A stretch of 64,000 bases of DNA from a beta proteobacterium AAP99. Its GTDB lineage: Bacteria > Pseudomonadota > Gammaproteobacteria > Burkholderiales > Burkholderiaceae_C. Shown in pieces: positions 55,460-63,968 of the stretch. The notes beneath the pieces were generated by a model that was not told where the DNA came from, did no database searches, and worked only from the letters and a program-made list of their open reading frames with translations. The stretch lies in contig LJIA01000012.1 of NCBI GenBank assembly GCA_001295775.1, forward strand, positions 91,321 through 155,320, given 5' to 3'. Position numbers and translations under genes: made by a program. How positions within the stretch are numbered: the stretch's first letter is position 1; each line of letters begins with the position of its first letter.

Positions 55460-56128
55460 TCAGAAACGGAAACGCTCGACCGTGGGGCCGCCCACCAGCA
55501 GCGTGGTGAGGGTCTCGAAGAGCTTGACCTGGGAGAACTGGTCCTCACCCGTGCGCGTGACGAGCACCGCGCTCATGACCGGCGCCTGGCCGACGATGGC
55601 GATGAACCGGCCGCCCAGCTTCAAGCTCTTGAACAGCTCTTCGGGCGGGCGCTCAACGGCGCCAGACAGCAGGATCACGTCAAACGCATTCGCGCCATGG
55701 CTGGCGGCAAAGCCGTCCCCTTCGCGCACGGTCACGCTGCTGAGTCCGGCACGGCTCAGATTGGCGCGGGCAAAACCCGTCAGGGCGCTCTGGCGCTCCC
55801 AGGTCTCCACGGTCTGGCCGCGGCTGGCCAGAAGCGCAGCCATGTAGCCGGAGCCGGCACCGATCTCGAGGATCGTGTCCGTGGGCTTGACGGTGAGTTC
55901 CTGCAACAGGCGCGCTTCCAGCTTGGGCGCGAACATGACTTCGCCGGGCGTCGCACCATCCACGTTCAGCGGAATCTCCAGATCGCTGAAGGCCATGGCG
56001 CGGTAGGCCGCGGGCACGAAGTCCTCGCGCTTGACGGCGGCGAGGGTGTCGAGTGTGGCCTGATCCAGCACCTCCCAGGTGCGGATCTGCTGCTCGATCA
56101 TGTTGAAACGGGCTTGTTCGAAGTTCAT
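55460..56128 (-). CDS. Protein-L-isoaspartate O-methyltransferase-like protein
   Basis: A 222-residue SAM methyltransferase of the PCMT family. It opens FEQARFNMIEQQIRTWEV, a form common in betaproteobacteria, and has the SAM motif LEIGAGSGYMAALLA and VREGDGF. The last third (VVLVTRTGEDQFSQVKLFET) matches the family. True isoaspartate repair is not shown; several members of this subgroup diverge at the acceptor site. The ATG at 56128 is used. Nearby rhodanese and tolC may share its transcript. Confidence 0.85.
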   Translation of the reverse strand: MNFEQARFNMIEQQIRTWEVLDQATLDTLAAVKREDFVPAAYRAMAFSDLEIPLNVDGATPGEVMFAPKLEARLLQELTVKPTDTILEIGAGSGYMAALLASRGQTVETWERQSALTGFARANLSRAGLSSVTVREGDGFAASHGANAFDVILLSGAVERPPEELFKSLKLGGRFIAIVGQAPVMSAVLVTRTGEDQFSQVKLFETLTTLLVGGPTVERFRF

Positions 56129-56326
56129 GATGCTCAAGGGCGCAATATTCCGTCAGACGCGTGCTGACCGGGGGTCCGGTGCGACAAACCGACGGATTGG
56201 GGTGTTGAAGTGCATGAGCGAAGGGGTCGCTGCACAGGAGGCTGACGGTCCGCCGACTGATTCAGGCCGACAACCGTCAACAGAGGAAAAAATGTTAGCA
56301 AAGGGGCCGTGGGCATCCGCATGAGC

Positions 56327-59300
56327 CTACTCCGCTGCCTTGGCGGACAGGTTTCCGCTTTGCAAACCCGCGCGGCGCCTGAACCAGACGGTCAGGTCGT
56401 CCAGATAGGTGTAGATGACCGGCACGACCACCAGCGTCAGGATCGATGAGGTGATGGTGCCGCCGATCACCGCCTGCCCCATCGGTGCGCGCTGCTCGCT
56501 GCCCTCGCCGATGCCCAGGGCCAGCGGCACCATGCCGAAGACCATGGCCAGTGTGGTCATCAGAATCGGCCGCAGGCGAACGTGGGCGGCCTCCAGGATG
56601 GCGGCGCCGCGCTCCATGCCGGCCTCGCGTGCGTGGTTGATGAAGTCCACCAGCAGGATGGCGTTCTTGGTCACCAGACCCATCAGCAGGATGAAGCCGA
56701 TGATCGAGAACATCGACAGCGTGGAGCCGAAGAACAGCAGGGCCAGCACCACACCGATCAAGGTCAGCGGCAGCGAACTCATGATGGCTATGGGCTGCAT
56801 GAAGCTCTTGAACTGGCTGGCCAGCACCATGTAGATGAAGATGATGGCCAGCACCAGGGCCTGCAGCGCGTAGGCAAAGCTCTCGGCCATATTCTTGGCG
56901 CTGCCGCCGATGCTGGGCCGGTAGCCCGGCGGCCAGTCGATGCCGTCCAGCACCTTGCGGATCTCGGCCGACACCTCACCCGAGCTGCGGCCGAAGACGT
57001 TGGCGTTGGTGTTGATCTCGCGCGTAAGTTCGCGCCGGTTGATCTGGCTTGCACCCACCGTCTCGCGCAGATCGGCCACCTGCGAGAGCTTCACCAGCCG
57101 GCTGCTGCCATCCGCACTCTGGCTGCCGGCAGGCTGGGTGGCCGCGATCGTCAGCCGCGCCATGTCATCCACCGCGCTGCGATCGCTCGGTGCCAGCTGC
57201 ACATTGATGTCGTAGTTTTCGCCATCCGGGGCGCGCCAGGTGCCTGCCGTGTCCCCTGCGATCAGCGGGCGCAGCGTCGCCGCGACCTGCGAGACACCCA
57301 CGCCCAGATCGCTGGCTGCGTCGCGCCGAACGTCAATGGCCAGCTGCGGCTTGGCCGGCTTGGAGGAGGTGTCCACATCCACCAGACCGGGAATGTCGCG
57401 CATCTTGGTCAGTACATCCGACGTCAGGCGCTCGAGCACCTTCTGGTCCTGACCAAGAATGGAGAAGCTGATGGTTTTCTCTCCACCCACCGCGTCGCGC
57501 ATGCCCACATTGGTCACCGTGATCCCGGCCACGCTTTGCAGGCGCTCGCGCAGAGGCTGGGTGAGCTGCTTCTGGCTGCGGCTGCGGTCCTTGCGGTCCA
57601 CCAGCTTGACGTAGATAGTGGCGTAGTTGCGGCCCTGGGCGTTGCCGGTGTTGATGGTGGCGTAGGTGTAGCGCACCTCGGGCATCTCGCGGATGATGCC
57701 TTCCACCTGGCGGACCTTGGATTCCGTCAGCTCCAGCGAGGAGCCCACCGGGGTGTAGAACTCCACCGAGCTCTCGGAGAAGTCTGCCTGCGGCACGAAC
57801 TCGCTGCCGACATACTTGGCGATCGGGAAGCTGCCGAAGAAGGCCACCGCAGCCAGGGCCAGCGTGGTCTTGCGATGCGCGAGCGACCAGACCAGCGCGC
57901 GCTGATAGAAGCGGCCCACGGCCTGCGTGACGCCGTCGAACCAGCGCAGCATCCGCGCCAATGGGCCGTTGCCCTTGGGGCCGCCGTGGGCGTCCGGGTC
58001 ATGCCAGATCGAGGACAGCATCGGATCCAGCGTGAAGCTGACGAACATCGAGATCAGCACGGCCGCCGCGATGGTGATGCCGAACTGGTGGAAGAAGCGG
58101 CCGATGATGCCGCCCATGAAGCCGATGGGGATGAACACCGCCACGATCGCCAGCGTCGTGGCCATCACCGCCAGGCCGATCTCGCGCGTGCCGTCCATGG
58201 ACGCGGTATAGGCATCCTTGCCCATGGCGGCGTGGCGCACGATGTTCTCGCGCACCACGATGGCGTCGTCGATCAGCAGGCCCACGCACAGGGAGAGCGC
58301 CATCAGCGTGATCATGTTGATCGTGAAGCCGAACCAGTACATGAACAGGAAGGTGCCGATCAGCGCCACGGGCAGCGTGAGGCCCGTGATGACGGTCGAG
58401 CGCCAGCTGCCCAGGAACAGGAACACGATCAGGATGGTGAGGATCGCGCCTTCCACCAAGGTGCGCTGCACATTGGCCACGCCAGTGCGGATGGGCTTGG
58501 AGCCGTCCTTGGCGACGTTGATCTCCACGCCCTTCAGTTCCTTGTTCAGGCCCTCGACCGTGCTCTTGACGGCGTCCACCACCTCGATGGTGTTCTGGCC
58601 CTGGCTCTTCAGGATGTCCATCGCGATCACGCGCTGGCCATCGACAAGCGCCAGGCTGCCCTGCTCGGCCTGGCCGTCCTGCACGGTGGCCACCTGGCGC
58701 AGATACACGGGCTGGCCTGCGCGTCTGGCCACGATCAGGTCATTGAACTGATCCGCACGCTCGATGCGGCCGGTGATCTGCACCACCTTCTCGCTGCCGC
58801 GGTTGCGCAGGGTGCCGGCCGGCAGCTCCTGGTTCTCGTTGCGCAACGCGTTCATCACGGCGTCCACCGAGACGCCGTAGGCCTCCATGTCGGCCGGGCG
58901 CAGCAGCACATTGATCTGCCGCTTCACGCCGCCGACGATGTTGACCTGCCCCACCCCGCGCACGTTCTCGATGCGCTTCTTGATCAGCTGGTCCGCCAGG
59001 GTGCTGATCTCGCGCGCGCTCATGGCGGGTGCCTTGACGTACAGCGAGACCACGGGCCGGTCGGCCGGGTCGAAGCGGCTGATGCGCGGCTCCTTCACCT
59101 CGCGGCGGAACTGCGGGCGGATCAGCGCCACCTTCTCGCGCACATCCTGCGCGGCCTTGGCGGGGTCGATGTAGAGCTCGAACTGCACGATCACCACCGA
59201 GCTGCCTTCGTAGCTTCGGCTGGTCAGGGTGTTGATGCCGGCAATGGTGTTGACGGCCTCTTCCACCTTGCGGGTGATCTCGGACTCCACCACCTCGGGG

Positions 59301-59464
59301 CTGGCGCCGGGATAGTCGGTCTGGACCACCACCACGGGGAAGGTGACGTCCGGGAACTGGTCCACCTGCATGCGCTGGTAGCTGAAGATGCCCAGCACCA
59401 CGAAGGCGAGCATCATCATGGTGGCCAGCACCGGGTTGTGGATGCTGATGCGGGTGAAGAACAT
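56327..59464 (-). CDS. RND multidrug efflux permease (AcrB/MdtB family)
   Basis: A 1045-residue proton-driven inner-membrane pump. TM4 has the proton-relay pair Asp399-Asp400 in LLIDDAIVV, and FNMFSIIGFILLMGLVTKNAIL is the usual second-half block. N-terminal TM1 (MFFTRISIHNPVLATMMM) and the porter segments VGQVNIVGGVKRQINV are typical. It lies 18 bases after its membrane fusion protein. Substrate is unknown, probably hydrophobic compounds. No outer-membrane gene follows directly; tolC is about 1.3 kb downstream. Confidence 0.95.
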   Translation of the reverse strand: MFFTRISIHNPVLATMMMLAFVVLGIFSYQRMQVDQFPDVTFPVVVVQTDYPGASPEVVESEITRKVEEAVNTIAGINTLTSRSYEGSSVVIVQFELYIDPAKAAQDVREKVALIRPQFRREVKEPRISRFDPADRPVVSLYVKAPAMSAREISTLADQLIKKRIENVRGVGQVNIVGGVKRQINVLLRPADMEAYGVSVDAVMNALRNENQELPAGTLRNRGSEKVVQITGRIERADQFNDLIVARRAGQPVYLRQVATVQDGQAEQGSLALVDGQRVIAMDILKSQGQNTIEVVDAVKSTVEGLNKELKGVEINVAKDGSKPIRTGVANVQRTLVEGAILTILIVFLFLGSWRSTVITGLTLPVALIGTFLFMYWFGFTINMITLMALSLCVGLLIDDAIVVRENIVRHAAMGKDAYTASMDGTREIGLAVMATTLAIVAVFIPIGFMGGIIGRFFHQFGITIAAAVLISMFVSFTLDPMLSSIWHDPDAHGGPKGNGPLARMLRWFDGVTQAVGRFYQRALVWSLAHRKTTLALAAVAFFGSFPIAKYVGSEFVPQADFSESSVEFYTPVGSSLELTESKVRQVEGIIREMPEVRYTYATINTGNAQGRNYATIYVKLVDRKDRSRSQKQLTQPLRERLQSVAGITVTNVGMRDAVGGEKTISFSILGQDQKVLERLTSDVLTKMRDIPGLVDVDTSSKPAKPQLAIDVRRDAASDLGVGVSQVAATLRPLIAGDTAGTWRAPDGENYDINVQLAPSDRSAVDDMARLTIAATQPAGSQSADGSSRLVKLSQVADLRETVGASQINRRELTREINTNANVFGRSSGEVSAEIRKVLDGIDWPPGYRPSIGGSAKNMAESFAYALQALVLAIIFIYMVLASQFKSFMQPIAIMSSLPLTLIGVVLALLFFGSTLSMFSIIGFILLMGLVTKNAILLVDFINHAREAGMERGAAILEAAHVRLRPILMTTLAMVFGMVPLALGIGEGSEQRAPMGQAVIGGTITSSILTLVVVPVIYTYLDDLTVWFRRRAGLQSGNLSAKAAE

Positions 59465-59482
59465 CGCGCTTTGCCCCGCTGC

Positions 59483-60688
59483 CTATTCGCCCTTGCCTGC
59501 GCTTGTCGCAGCCGGCTTGGCAGGTGCAGGTGCAGATGCGGGCGCCGCCGCCTGCGCAACCTTCACCGGCACACCCATGCGCAGCGGGCCGAGATTGCGC
59601 GCCACGATCTGCGTGCCTTCCGGCAGACCATCCACGGCCACCATCACCTGGCCGGCGTTGGCGCCGCTCGCGGCCTCGCCGCGCAGGCTCGCGCGCACGG
59701 CCACCGCCTGGAGCTGGCTGCTCTCGCCCTGCTTCACCAGCGTATAGACCACGGTGCGGCCACCTTCCTCGCGCAGCGCCTCGGCCGGCACGAGCACCGC
59801 GTCGCTCACGCCGCCCAGTCGCAGGTTGCCGCCGGCGAACTGGCCGCTTTTCAGTCCGGCATCGCTGGGCACGGCGGCGTAGACCATCACGGCGCGCGAG
59901 CCGGAAGTCACCGCCGCATTCACGCGCAGCACCTTGGCCGGCACGGCAGGCAAGCCATCCGGCGTGAGCGTGATGACCATGCCCGGCTTGACCTGTGCGG
60001 CGTCCTCGGGGTCGAGCGCGGCTTCATATTCGAGGCTGCGGTTGTCCACCAGTGCAAACAGCTTCATGTCAGGGCTCGCCTTGTCGCCAGCCTGGACCGT
60101 GCGCTCCGTCACCACACCGGCAAAGGGTGCGCGCACGGTCGCGTCGGCCAGGGTCTTGCGCGCCTGGGTGAGCTGCTGCTCGGCCGCAGCCACCGCGGCG
60201 CGCTGGGCCTCGAGTTGGTTCTGCGTGGTGTCCATGGCCGTGGGGCTGATGAAACCCTGCGCGACCAGGCGCTTGTTGTTCTCGGCATTGCGCTGGGCGA
60301 TGGCGAGCTGGGCACGCGCCGCGTTCAGGTTCTGCTCGCGCTCGGCCACCCGGGAGGCGAACTCCGTGGTGTCGATCTGCGCCAGCACCGAGCCGGCGGC
60401 CACAGGCTCGCCTTCGCGCACGAGCACGCGGGCCACATCACCACTGACCTTGCTGCGGATGGTGGCCTGCTGGGTGGCCTTGACGGTGCCTGTGACAGGC
60501 AGCACGCGAGCCAGTGGCGCCTTGCCGGCTACGGTCAGATCGCTGGCGAGCAGTTCGATGGGCTTCTGTGCCGGCTGGGATGCGGCACTGGCCGCGTTGG
60601 CACTTGCGCCCTGACGCTGCTTGAGGAGCACGAGCCCTCCCCCGAGGGCGATGACCACGGCGACGATGCCGATGATGCGTTTGTTCAT
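59483..60688 (-). CDS. RND efflux membrane fusion protein
   Basis: A 401-residue periplasmic adaptor. An N-terminal anchor helix (RIIGIVAVVIALGGGLVLL) replaces a lipoprotein signal, as no Cys lipobox is seen. Domains are the lipoyl halves (GTVKATQQATIRSKVSGDVARV and PFAGVVTERTVQAGDKAS), a helical hairpin (EQNLNAARAQLAIAQRNAEN), and a beta-barrel with the C-terminal membrane-proximal part. The Ala/Pro-rich tail is not conserved. First structural gene of the pump operon; 75 bases from tetR. Confidence 0.94.
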   Translation of the reverse strand: MNKRIIGIVAVVIALGGGLVLLKQRQGASANAASAASQPAQKPIELLASDLTVAGKAPLARVLPVTGTVKATQQATIRSKVSGDVARVLVREGEPVAAGSVLAQIDTTEFASRVAEREQNLNAARAQLAIAQRNAENNKRLVAQGFISPTAMDTTQNQLEAQRAAVAAAEQQLTQARKTLADATVRAPFAGVVTERTVQAGDKASPDMKLFALVDNRSLEYEAALDPEDAAQVKPGMVITLTPDGLPAVPAKVLRVNAAVTSGSRAVMVYAAVPSDAGLKSGQFAGGNLRLGGVSDAVLVPAEALREEGGRTVVYTLVKQGESSQLQAVAVRASLRGEAASGANAGQVMVAVDGLPEGTQIVARNLGPLRMGVPVKVAQAAAPASAPAPAKPAATSAGKGE

Positions 60689-60763
60689 GGTGTCCAGTCT
60701 TGTTGTCTGCGGCGCCGTCTGTGGCGGGCCGGATCCCTCGATGTCTCTGTCCCGCGCTTTGCG

Positions 60764-61537
60764 CTAGCTCTGGCGTGGCGCTCCCTGCTGCACCATCGCG
60801 GCTTCCAGGGCCGCGCGCGCCTTTTCCATGCTGAACATCGGCGCGGCGCTCGCGGGCGGCGGCACGGCACCGGCGGCCAGGCCGTACTTGATGAGATCGA
60901 TGCTCGCGCGCACGTGCTGGATCGGGTCCACCGGCATGCAGCAGTTGGGCGCGCTGAAAGTGTGCTTCCACAGGAAGAGCATCAGCATGGGAGAGATCAT
61001 GACGTGCGTCATGACATCGGTGTCCACGCTGCGGAACTCGCCGCGCGCCACGCCACGTTCCAGCAGCTTGACCATCATGGCGTGGGCCGGCTCGATCACG
61101 GCCTCCTGATAGAAACTGCTCAGTTCCGGGAAGTTGCCCACTTCGGCCACCACCAGCTTCTTGATGCCGGATAGCTTGGTGGCGCCCACGCGCTCGAACC
61201 AGCCCCAATACAGCTCCTCGAGCAGGTCGAAGGTGTTGCCCTGGTACTGGTCCACCAGCTCGGTGGCCTCGCGCAGCACCGGGCCGAGGCCTTCGCTGAT
61301 CACGGCGCGGAACAGCTCTTCCTTGTTGGCGAAGTAGAGATAGAGCGTGCCCTTGGACACGCCGGCGCGGGCCGCCACGTCCTCGGCGCGGGTGGCGGCG
61401 TAGCCGCGCTCCACGAAGAGATCCAGCGCGGCCTGCACGATCTCCTGCGGGCGGGCGTCCTTGCGGCGCCGCCAGCGCGGCAGTTCGCCGTGCGGGTCGG
61501 CCGCGGGGTCTTCGATGGCAGTGGGTACGGCGTTCAT
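60764..61537 (-). CDS. TetR-family repressor of the efflux operon
   Basis: A 257-residue regulator. The helix-turn-helix is near residues 30-75: IVQAALDLFVERGYAATRAEDVAARAGVSKGTLYLYF, broken here into the usual TetR order A-T-x-x-E-D-V-A and G-V-S-K-G-T-L-Y. The ligand domain is longer than in TetR itself, with an Ala/Pro-rich region near residue 230. The ATG at 61537 begins the normal N-terminus; the open frame upstream is through the operator region. A perfect palindrome 58 bases upstream is the likely operator, so it probably autoregulates with the pump. Confidence 0.9.
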   Translation of the reverse strand: MNAVPTAIEDPAADPHGELPRWRRRKDARPQEIVQAALDLFVERGYAATRAEDVAARAGVSKGTLYLYFANKEELFRAVISEGLGPVLREATELVDQYQGNTFDLLEELYWGWFERVGATKLSGIKKLVVAEVGNFPELSSFYQEAVIEPAHAMMVKLLERGVARGEFRSVDTDVMTHVMISPMLMLFLWKHTFSAPNCCMPVDPIQHVRASIDLIKYGLAAGAVPPPASAAPMFSMEKARAALEAAMVQQGAPRQS

Positions 61538-61594
61538 GATGCGTTCTGAGCATCGGGCAAAGTCGCCGGGCTGGCGGCCGATGTCATGACTAAG

Positions 61595-61608
61595 TGACTG
61601 ATCAGTCA
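61595..61608. promoter_or_regulatory. Palindromic TetR-family operator
   Basis: TGACTGATCAGTCA is a perfect 14-base palindrome in an AT-rich stretch upstream of the TetR gene. The form TGACnnnnnnGTCA and the position fit AcrR/TetR-type operators controlling the downstream RND genes. Direct evidence of binding is lacking. Confidence 0.7.
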
Positions 61609-61763
61609 GTAATTTAGTTCTCGGGACATCAAGGGTCAACGCAAATCGTTCGAGGGCACTTAATCTGGCGCAAAGAGCGCCACAGGCCGGCCGTACGGCC
61701 TTCAGCAACGATTTTTGGGGCCGAAATTCAATGAATCTGTTACCAATCAAGCCCAAGATTGGC

Positions 61764-61812
61764 TTCTGACAAGCGGAAAGCCACATTTCATCATTTGGCC
61801 GAAATCGATATA
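61764..61812. repeat. Intergenic repeat core with GGCCGAAATCG box
   Basis: TTCTGACAAGCGGAAAGCC at 61764-61782 is followed by TTTGGCCGAAATCG at 61795-61808, the same two boxes seen before trmB and after hemL. An earlier GGGGCCGAAATTCAATG lies at about 61717. It is AT-rich against its surroundings. The rest of the 403-base gap (61538-61940) holds the operator and the hairpins near the amylase end. Confidence 0.6.
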
Positions 61813-61818
61813 AATGCG

Positions 61819-61842
61819 CACGCCGAGCAGACGCTCGGCGTG
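61819..61842 (-). terminator. Hairpin downstream of the amylase gene
   Basis: Perfect 10-bp stem CACGCCGAGC/GCTCGGCGTG with loop AGAC. On the minus strand it is followed by CGCATTTATATCG, a weak U-rich end. It lies 98 bases after the amylase stop and fits a terminator for it. Confidence 0.55.
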
Positions 61843-61940
61843 TTCTCGGCTGCCGAAGAGCTCTCCGGCGTGGCACACGCACCGGACCGGTGCGCCGGCG
61901 GCTGTACGGCCCGGCCGGTGCAGGCCGGCCAGGCGCGGAC

Positions 61941-63221
61941 TCAGCGCGTCCAGACGGCGTAGTTGTTGCCGCTGGTGGCCAGCGTCCAGCCGGCGCCGGG
62001 GCTCCAGCTGTTGGGGCCGATCTTCATCGCCACGTTGTTGTTGACGATGGCGGCGTAGAGGCCGTTCTCCGCACGCTGAATGCTGACGCTCGATGTGCTC
62101 GTGACGCCCTTGTTGCGGCGCACGTCCATCAGGGCCTTGATGCTGGCCTTCAGGTTCCAGTCATAGATGTGCGGGTAGTACACGGTGGGCACGCCGGGGT
62201 GGGTGAGCACGTAGGCATAGCCCTGCATGACCTTGTCGCAGGGCACGGGCCAGTAGTTCTGGCCGCTGCCGCAGCTCTCGCTCGGGCCGGTGTCATGGTT
62301 GTCCACAAAGGTCACGCTTTTCTGCGCCCACCAGCCGATCGCGCCCTGGGGCTTGCCGTCGCTGGCGCGCAGGCGCCAGTACTCGTTGGCGTTCAGCGCC
62401 TGATTCAGCAGGCCCTTGGTGGTGAAGTCAAAGGCCGCGCAGCGCCCGCCGGTGCCGTCGATCCAGTTCATCAGCTCCTGGCGGTGCGGGTTGACGTCGT
62501 TGATGTTCAGGTCGCTCCAGATCTCGCCCACGCAGAAGTCCGGCGCCATCGCGTCGTGATAGCCCTGCACGTAGCTCGCGCCGTAGCCCTTGGAGTAGTC
62601 GAAGCGCAGGCCGGTGAAGCCCACGGCCTTCAGGCGGCTGCTCAGCCAGGTCTTGATGCCGTTCTGCACCGTGGGCTGGTTGTGCGCCAGATCGCGCGCG
62701 GCCGAGAAGCCCGTGCCGGTGTCCGGCCCGCCGGTGCCGCAGTTGCATTCGTCATTGCTGACGATGCTCTCCAACCCCCAGGCGGGATTGGTGAAGTCGC
62801 TCCAGCCGGTGGTGCCCACGCGGTGGTTCACCACGATGTCCGCCGTCACGCCCATGCCCTGGGCCTTGAAGGCAGCGATCGCATCCTTCAGCTCCTGCTC
62901 GGTGCCGTAGCTGGAATTGAGGTTGTTGAGCTGACGCGGCAGGTAGCCCTCGCGCGCCGCGGAGTCCGAGGGCGGCGGGAACCAGACGTGCGTGAAGCCC
63001 ATCGCCCGCAGGTCCGCCGCACGGCCGCGCAGCACGCCGTACCAGCTGGGGTTGCGGTAGCCCGCTGAATTCCAGTGAAAGCCCTGCACCAGAATGGCGG
63101 TGGAGGCCTTGTTCTGCTCCGTGGCCGCGTGGACGGGGGCGTCCATCAGGGCCGATGAGCCGAAAGCGGCGGCAAAAGTGATCCCGAGCGCCGCGATCGG
63201 GCGCGAAAAGCGACTAGCCAT
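61941..63221 (-). CDS. Secreted alpha-amylase (GH13, plant-type)
   Basis: A 426-residue exported glycosidase hydrolysing alpha-1,4 glucans. A Sec signal covers about residues 1-33 (RPIAALGITFAAAFGSSALM, then VHA). The GH13 barrel has the catalytic nucleophile Asp208 (RFDYSKG), the acid/base Glu233 (VGEIWSD) and the transition-state Asp310 (VDNHDTG), with VVNHRVG as the first conserved region. THVWFPPPSDS and EGYLPRQLNNL resemble plant alpha-amylases (subfamily 6/7). The C-terminal beta domain is short (AVWTR end). No carbohydrate-binding module. The ATG at 63221 has GGAGGAGA upstream. No maltodextrin genes are nearby. Confidence 0.94.
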   Translation of the reverse strand: MASRFSRPIAALGITFAAAFGSSALMDAPVHAATEQNKASTAILVQGFHWNSAGYRNPSWYGVLRGRAADLRAMGFTHVWFPPPSDSAAREGYLPRQLNNLNSSYGTEQELKDAIAAFKAQGMGVTADIVVNHRVGTTGWSDFTNPAWGLESIVSNDECNCGTGGPDTGTGFSAARDLAHNQPTVQNGIKTWLSSRLKAVGFTGLRFDYSKGYGASYVQGYHDAMAPDFCVGEIWSDLNINDVNPHRQELMNWIDGTGGRCAAFDFTTKGLLNQALNANEYWRLRASDGKPQGAIGWWAQKSVTFVDNHDTGPSESCGSGQNYWPVPCDKVMQGYAYVLTHPGVPTVYYPHIYDWNLKASIKALMDVRRNKGVTSTSSVSIQRAENGLYAAIVNNNVAMKIGPNSWSPGAGWTLATSGNNYAVWTR

Positions 63222-63322
63222 GTTGTGTGTCTCCTCCGGGGCCGCGAGCGAAGCAGGGAGTGCGGCCTGGGTTGCTGGATGGATCGATGTGACTCGACCT
63301 GTACGGCGGTACTGCAACCACG

Positions 63323-63510
63323 TGGGGTGGCCTGCGGATCGGCGCCCAGTAAGCAGCTCGAGCTGGAAGCCTCTCGCGGGAACAAAAGTGTCGCAATCGG
63401 TGCCAGGCAAGGCGCAAACCGGAGGCAGATTGGCCATCTGCCGAGGATTTGCAACGCCGCGTGGCGCGGATTGCGGCGTCTTTTGTGGCGCCGATCTGCA
63501 GGCCATCCCA
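63323..63510. mobile_element. MITE-like 188-base imperfect inverted repeat
   Basis: 24-base outer arms at 63323-63346 and 63487-63510 match at 22 positions in inverted orientation (ends TGGGGTGGCCTGC and GCAGGCCATCCCA). Inner arms ACAAAAGTGTCGCAATC near 63381 and GATTGCGGCGTCTTTTGT near 63469 pair imperfectly, and a central GGCAGAT/ATCTGCC stem closes around TGGCC. The whole can fold as one long hairpin with bulges. It has no coding potential. It lies about 100 bases upstream of the amylase start, so it could be a non-autonomous element or a structured leader. Confidence 0.6.
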
Positions 63511-63742
63511 CATATGCGCCCGCCGCCTGTTCTGCGTTCCCCAGTCGGGGCGGTGCGCGGTGCATGTTCAAGCGTCATGTAGATGCCGAACACGCTGTAG
63601 CAAAGCTACGGACTGAACCCTAGGCAACAGCGAATAAAACTACAAGTACTTTCGCTGCTGCGCCGCAGCAGCTCAGGGCGATCCCCTGCCGCATCCGCGG
63701 GATGGACGCGCGGCGGATGAGCGATCAATACACTGCCGGCCC

Positions 63743-63913
63743 ATGAGCACGCCAAGCAGATCTGTTCCCAACGTCGTCTCCATCGCCGGCATCGATCCCT
63801 CAGGCGGGGGCGAGGCCGGGGTTTCGGCAAGCATGCTTGCCGCCGGCCGAGCGACTCGCGCCAGCAGGCGCGAGGCTTCTGCGCCACCTGATCCGTCAAC
63901 ACCCGCCGCATGA
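63743..63913 (+). pseudogene. Truncated duplicate of the thiD 5' end (56-codon ORF)
   Basis: The ORF starts MSTPSRSVPNVVSIAGIDP and SGG, the conserved N-terminus of ThiD, then departs into a sequence derived from a double-hairpin repeat (GEAGVSASMLAAGRATRASR...). It ends at TGA 63911-63913, which overlaps the ATG of the next copy (ATGA). It cannot be a functional kinase. If translated it would couple to the second copy. It probably reflects insertion and duplication at the original start of thiD. Confidence 0.8.
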
Positions 63914-63968
63914 CCATGAAGCAGGTTCCAAACGTCGTCTCCATCGCCGGCATCGATCCCTCAGGCGG
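63764..63968 (+). repeat. 44-base direct repeat around an insertion in thiD
   Basis: Positions 63764-63807 and 63925-63968 are identical at 43 of 44 bases (GTTCCC versus GTTCCA at the sixth base), 161 bases apart. The shift is not a multiple of three, so the copies are in different frames. Between them lies a second copy of the double-hairpin repeat. Confidence 0.95.
63806..63888 (+). repeat. Double-hairpin intergenic repeat, copy 2
   Basis: The perfect palindrome GGCAAGCATGCTTGCC (63826-63841) is followed by CTCGCGCC/GGCGCGAG with loop AGCA (63855-63874) and the end GCGCCACC. Order of blocks and end box match 5727-5815, with compensating changes in stem 1 (GCGAGC/GCTCGC there, GCAAGC/GCTTGC here), which supports conserved RNA or DNA structure. 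Confidence 0.78.

Noticed and set aside
56582..61174. A 1530-codon plus-strand ORF antisense to the RND pump genes
   Set aside because: It mirrors the RND, fusion-protein and TetR genes in a GC-rich genome. Its translation is His/Ala/Arg/Gly-rich without any domain, while the minus-strand products are clear full-length family members.
63511..63742. TPP riboswitch upstream of thiD
   Set aside because: No thi-box sequence is seen. There is a GCTGCTGC/GCAGCAGC hairpin at 63654-63672, but no match to the conserved aptamer core.
63764..63968. CRISPR or tandem-repeat array at the right edge
   Set aside because: Only two copies of a coding sequence separated by a structured insert; no regular spacing or further repeats.
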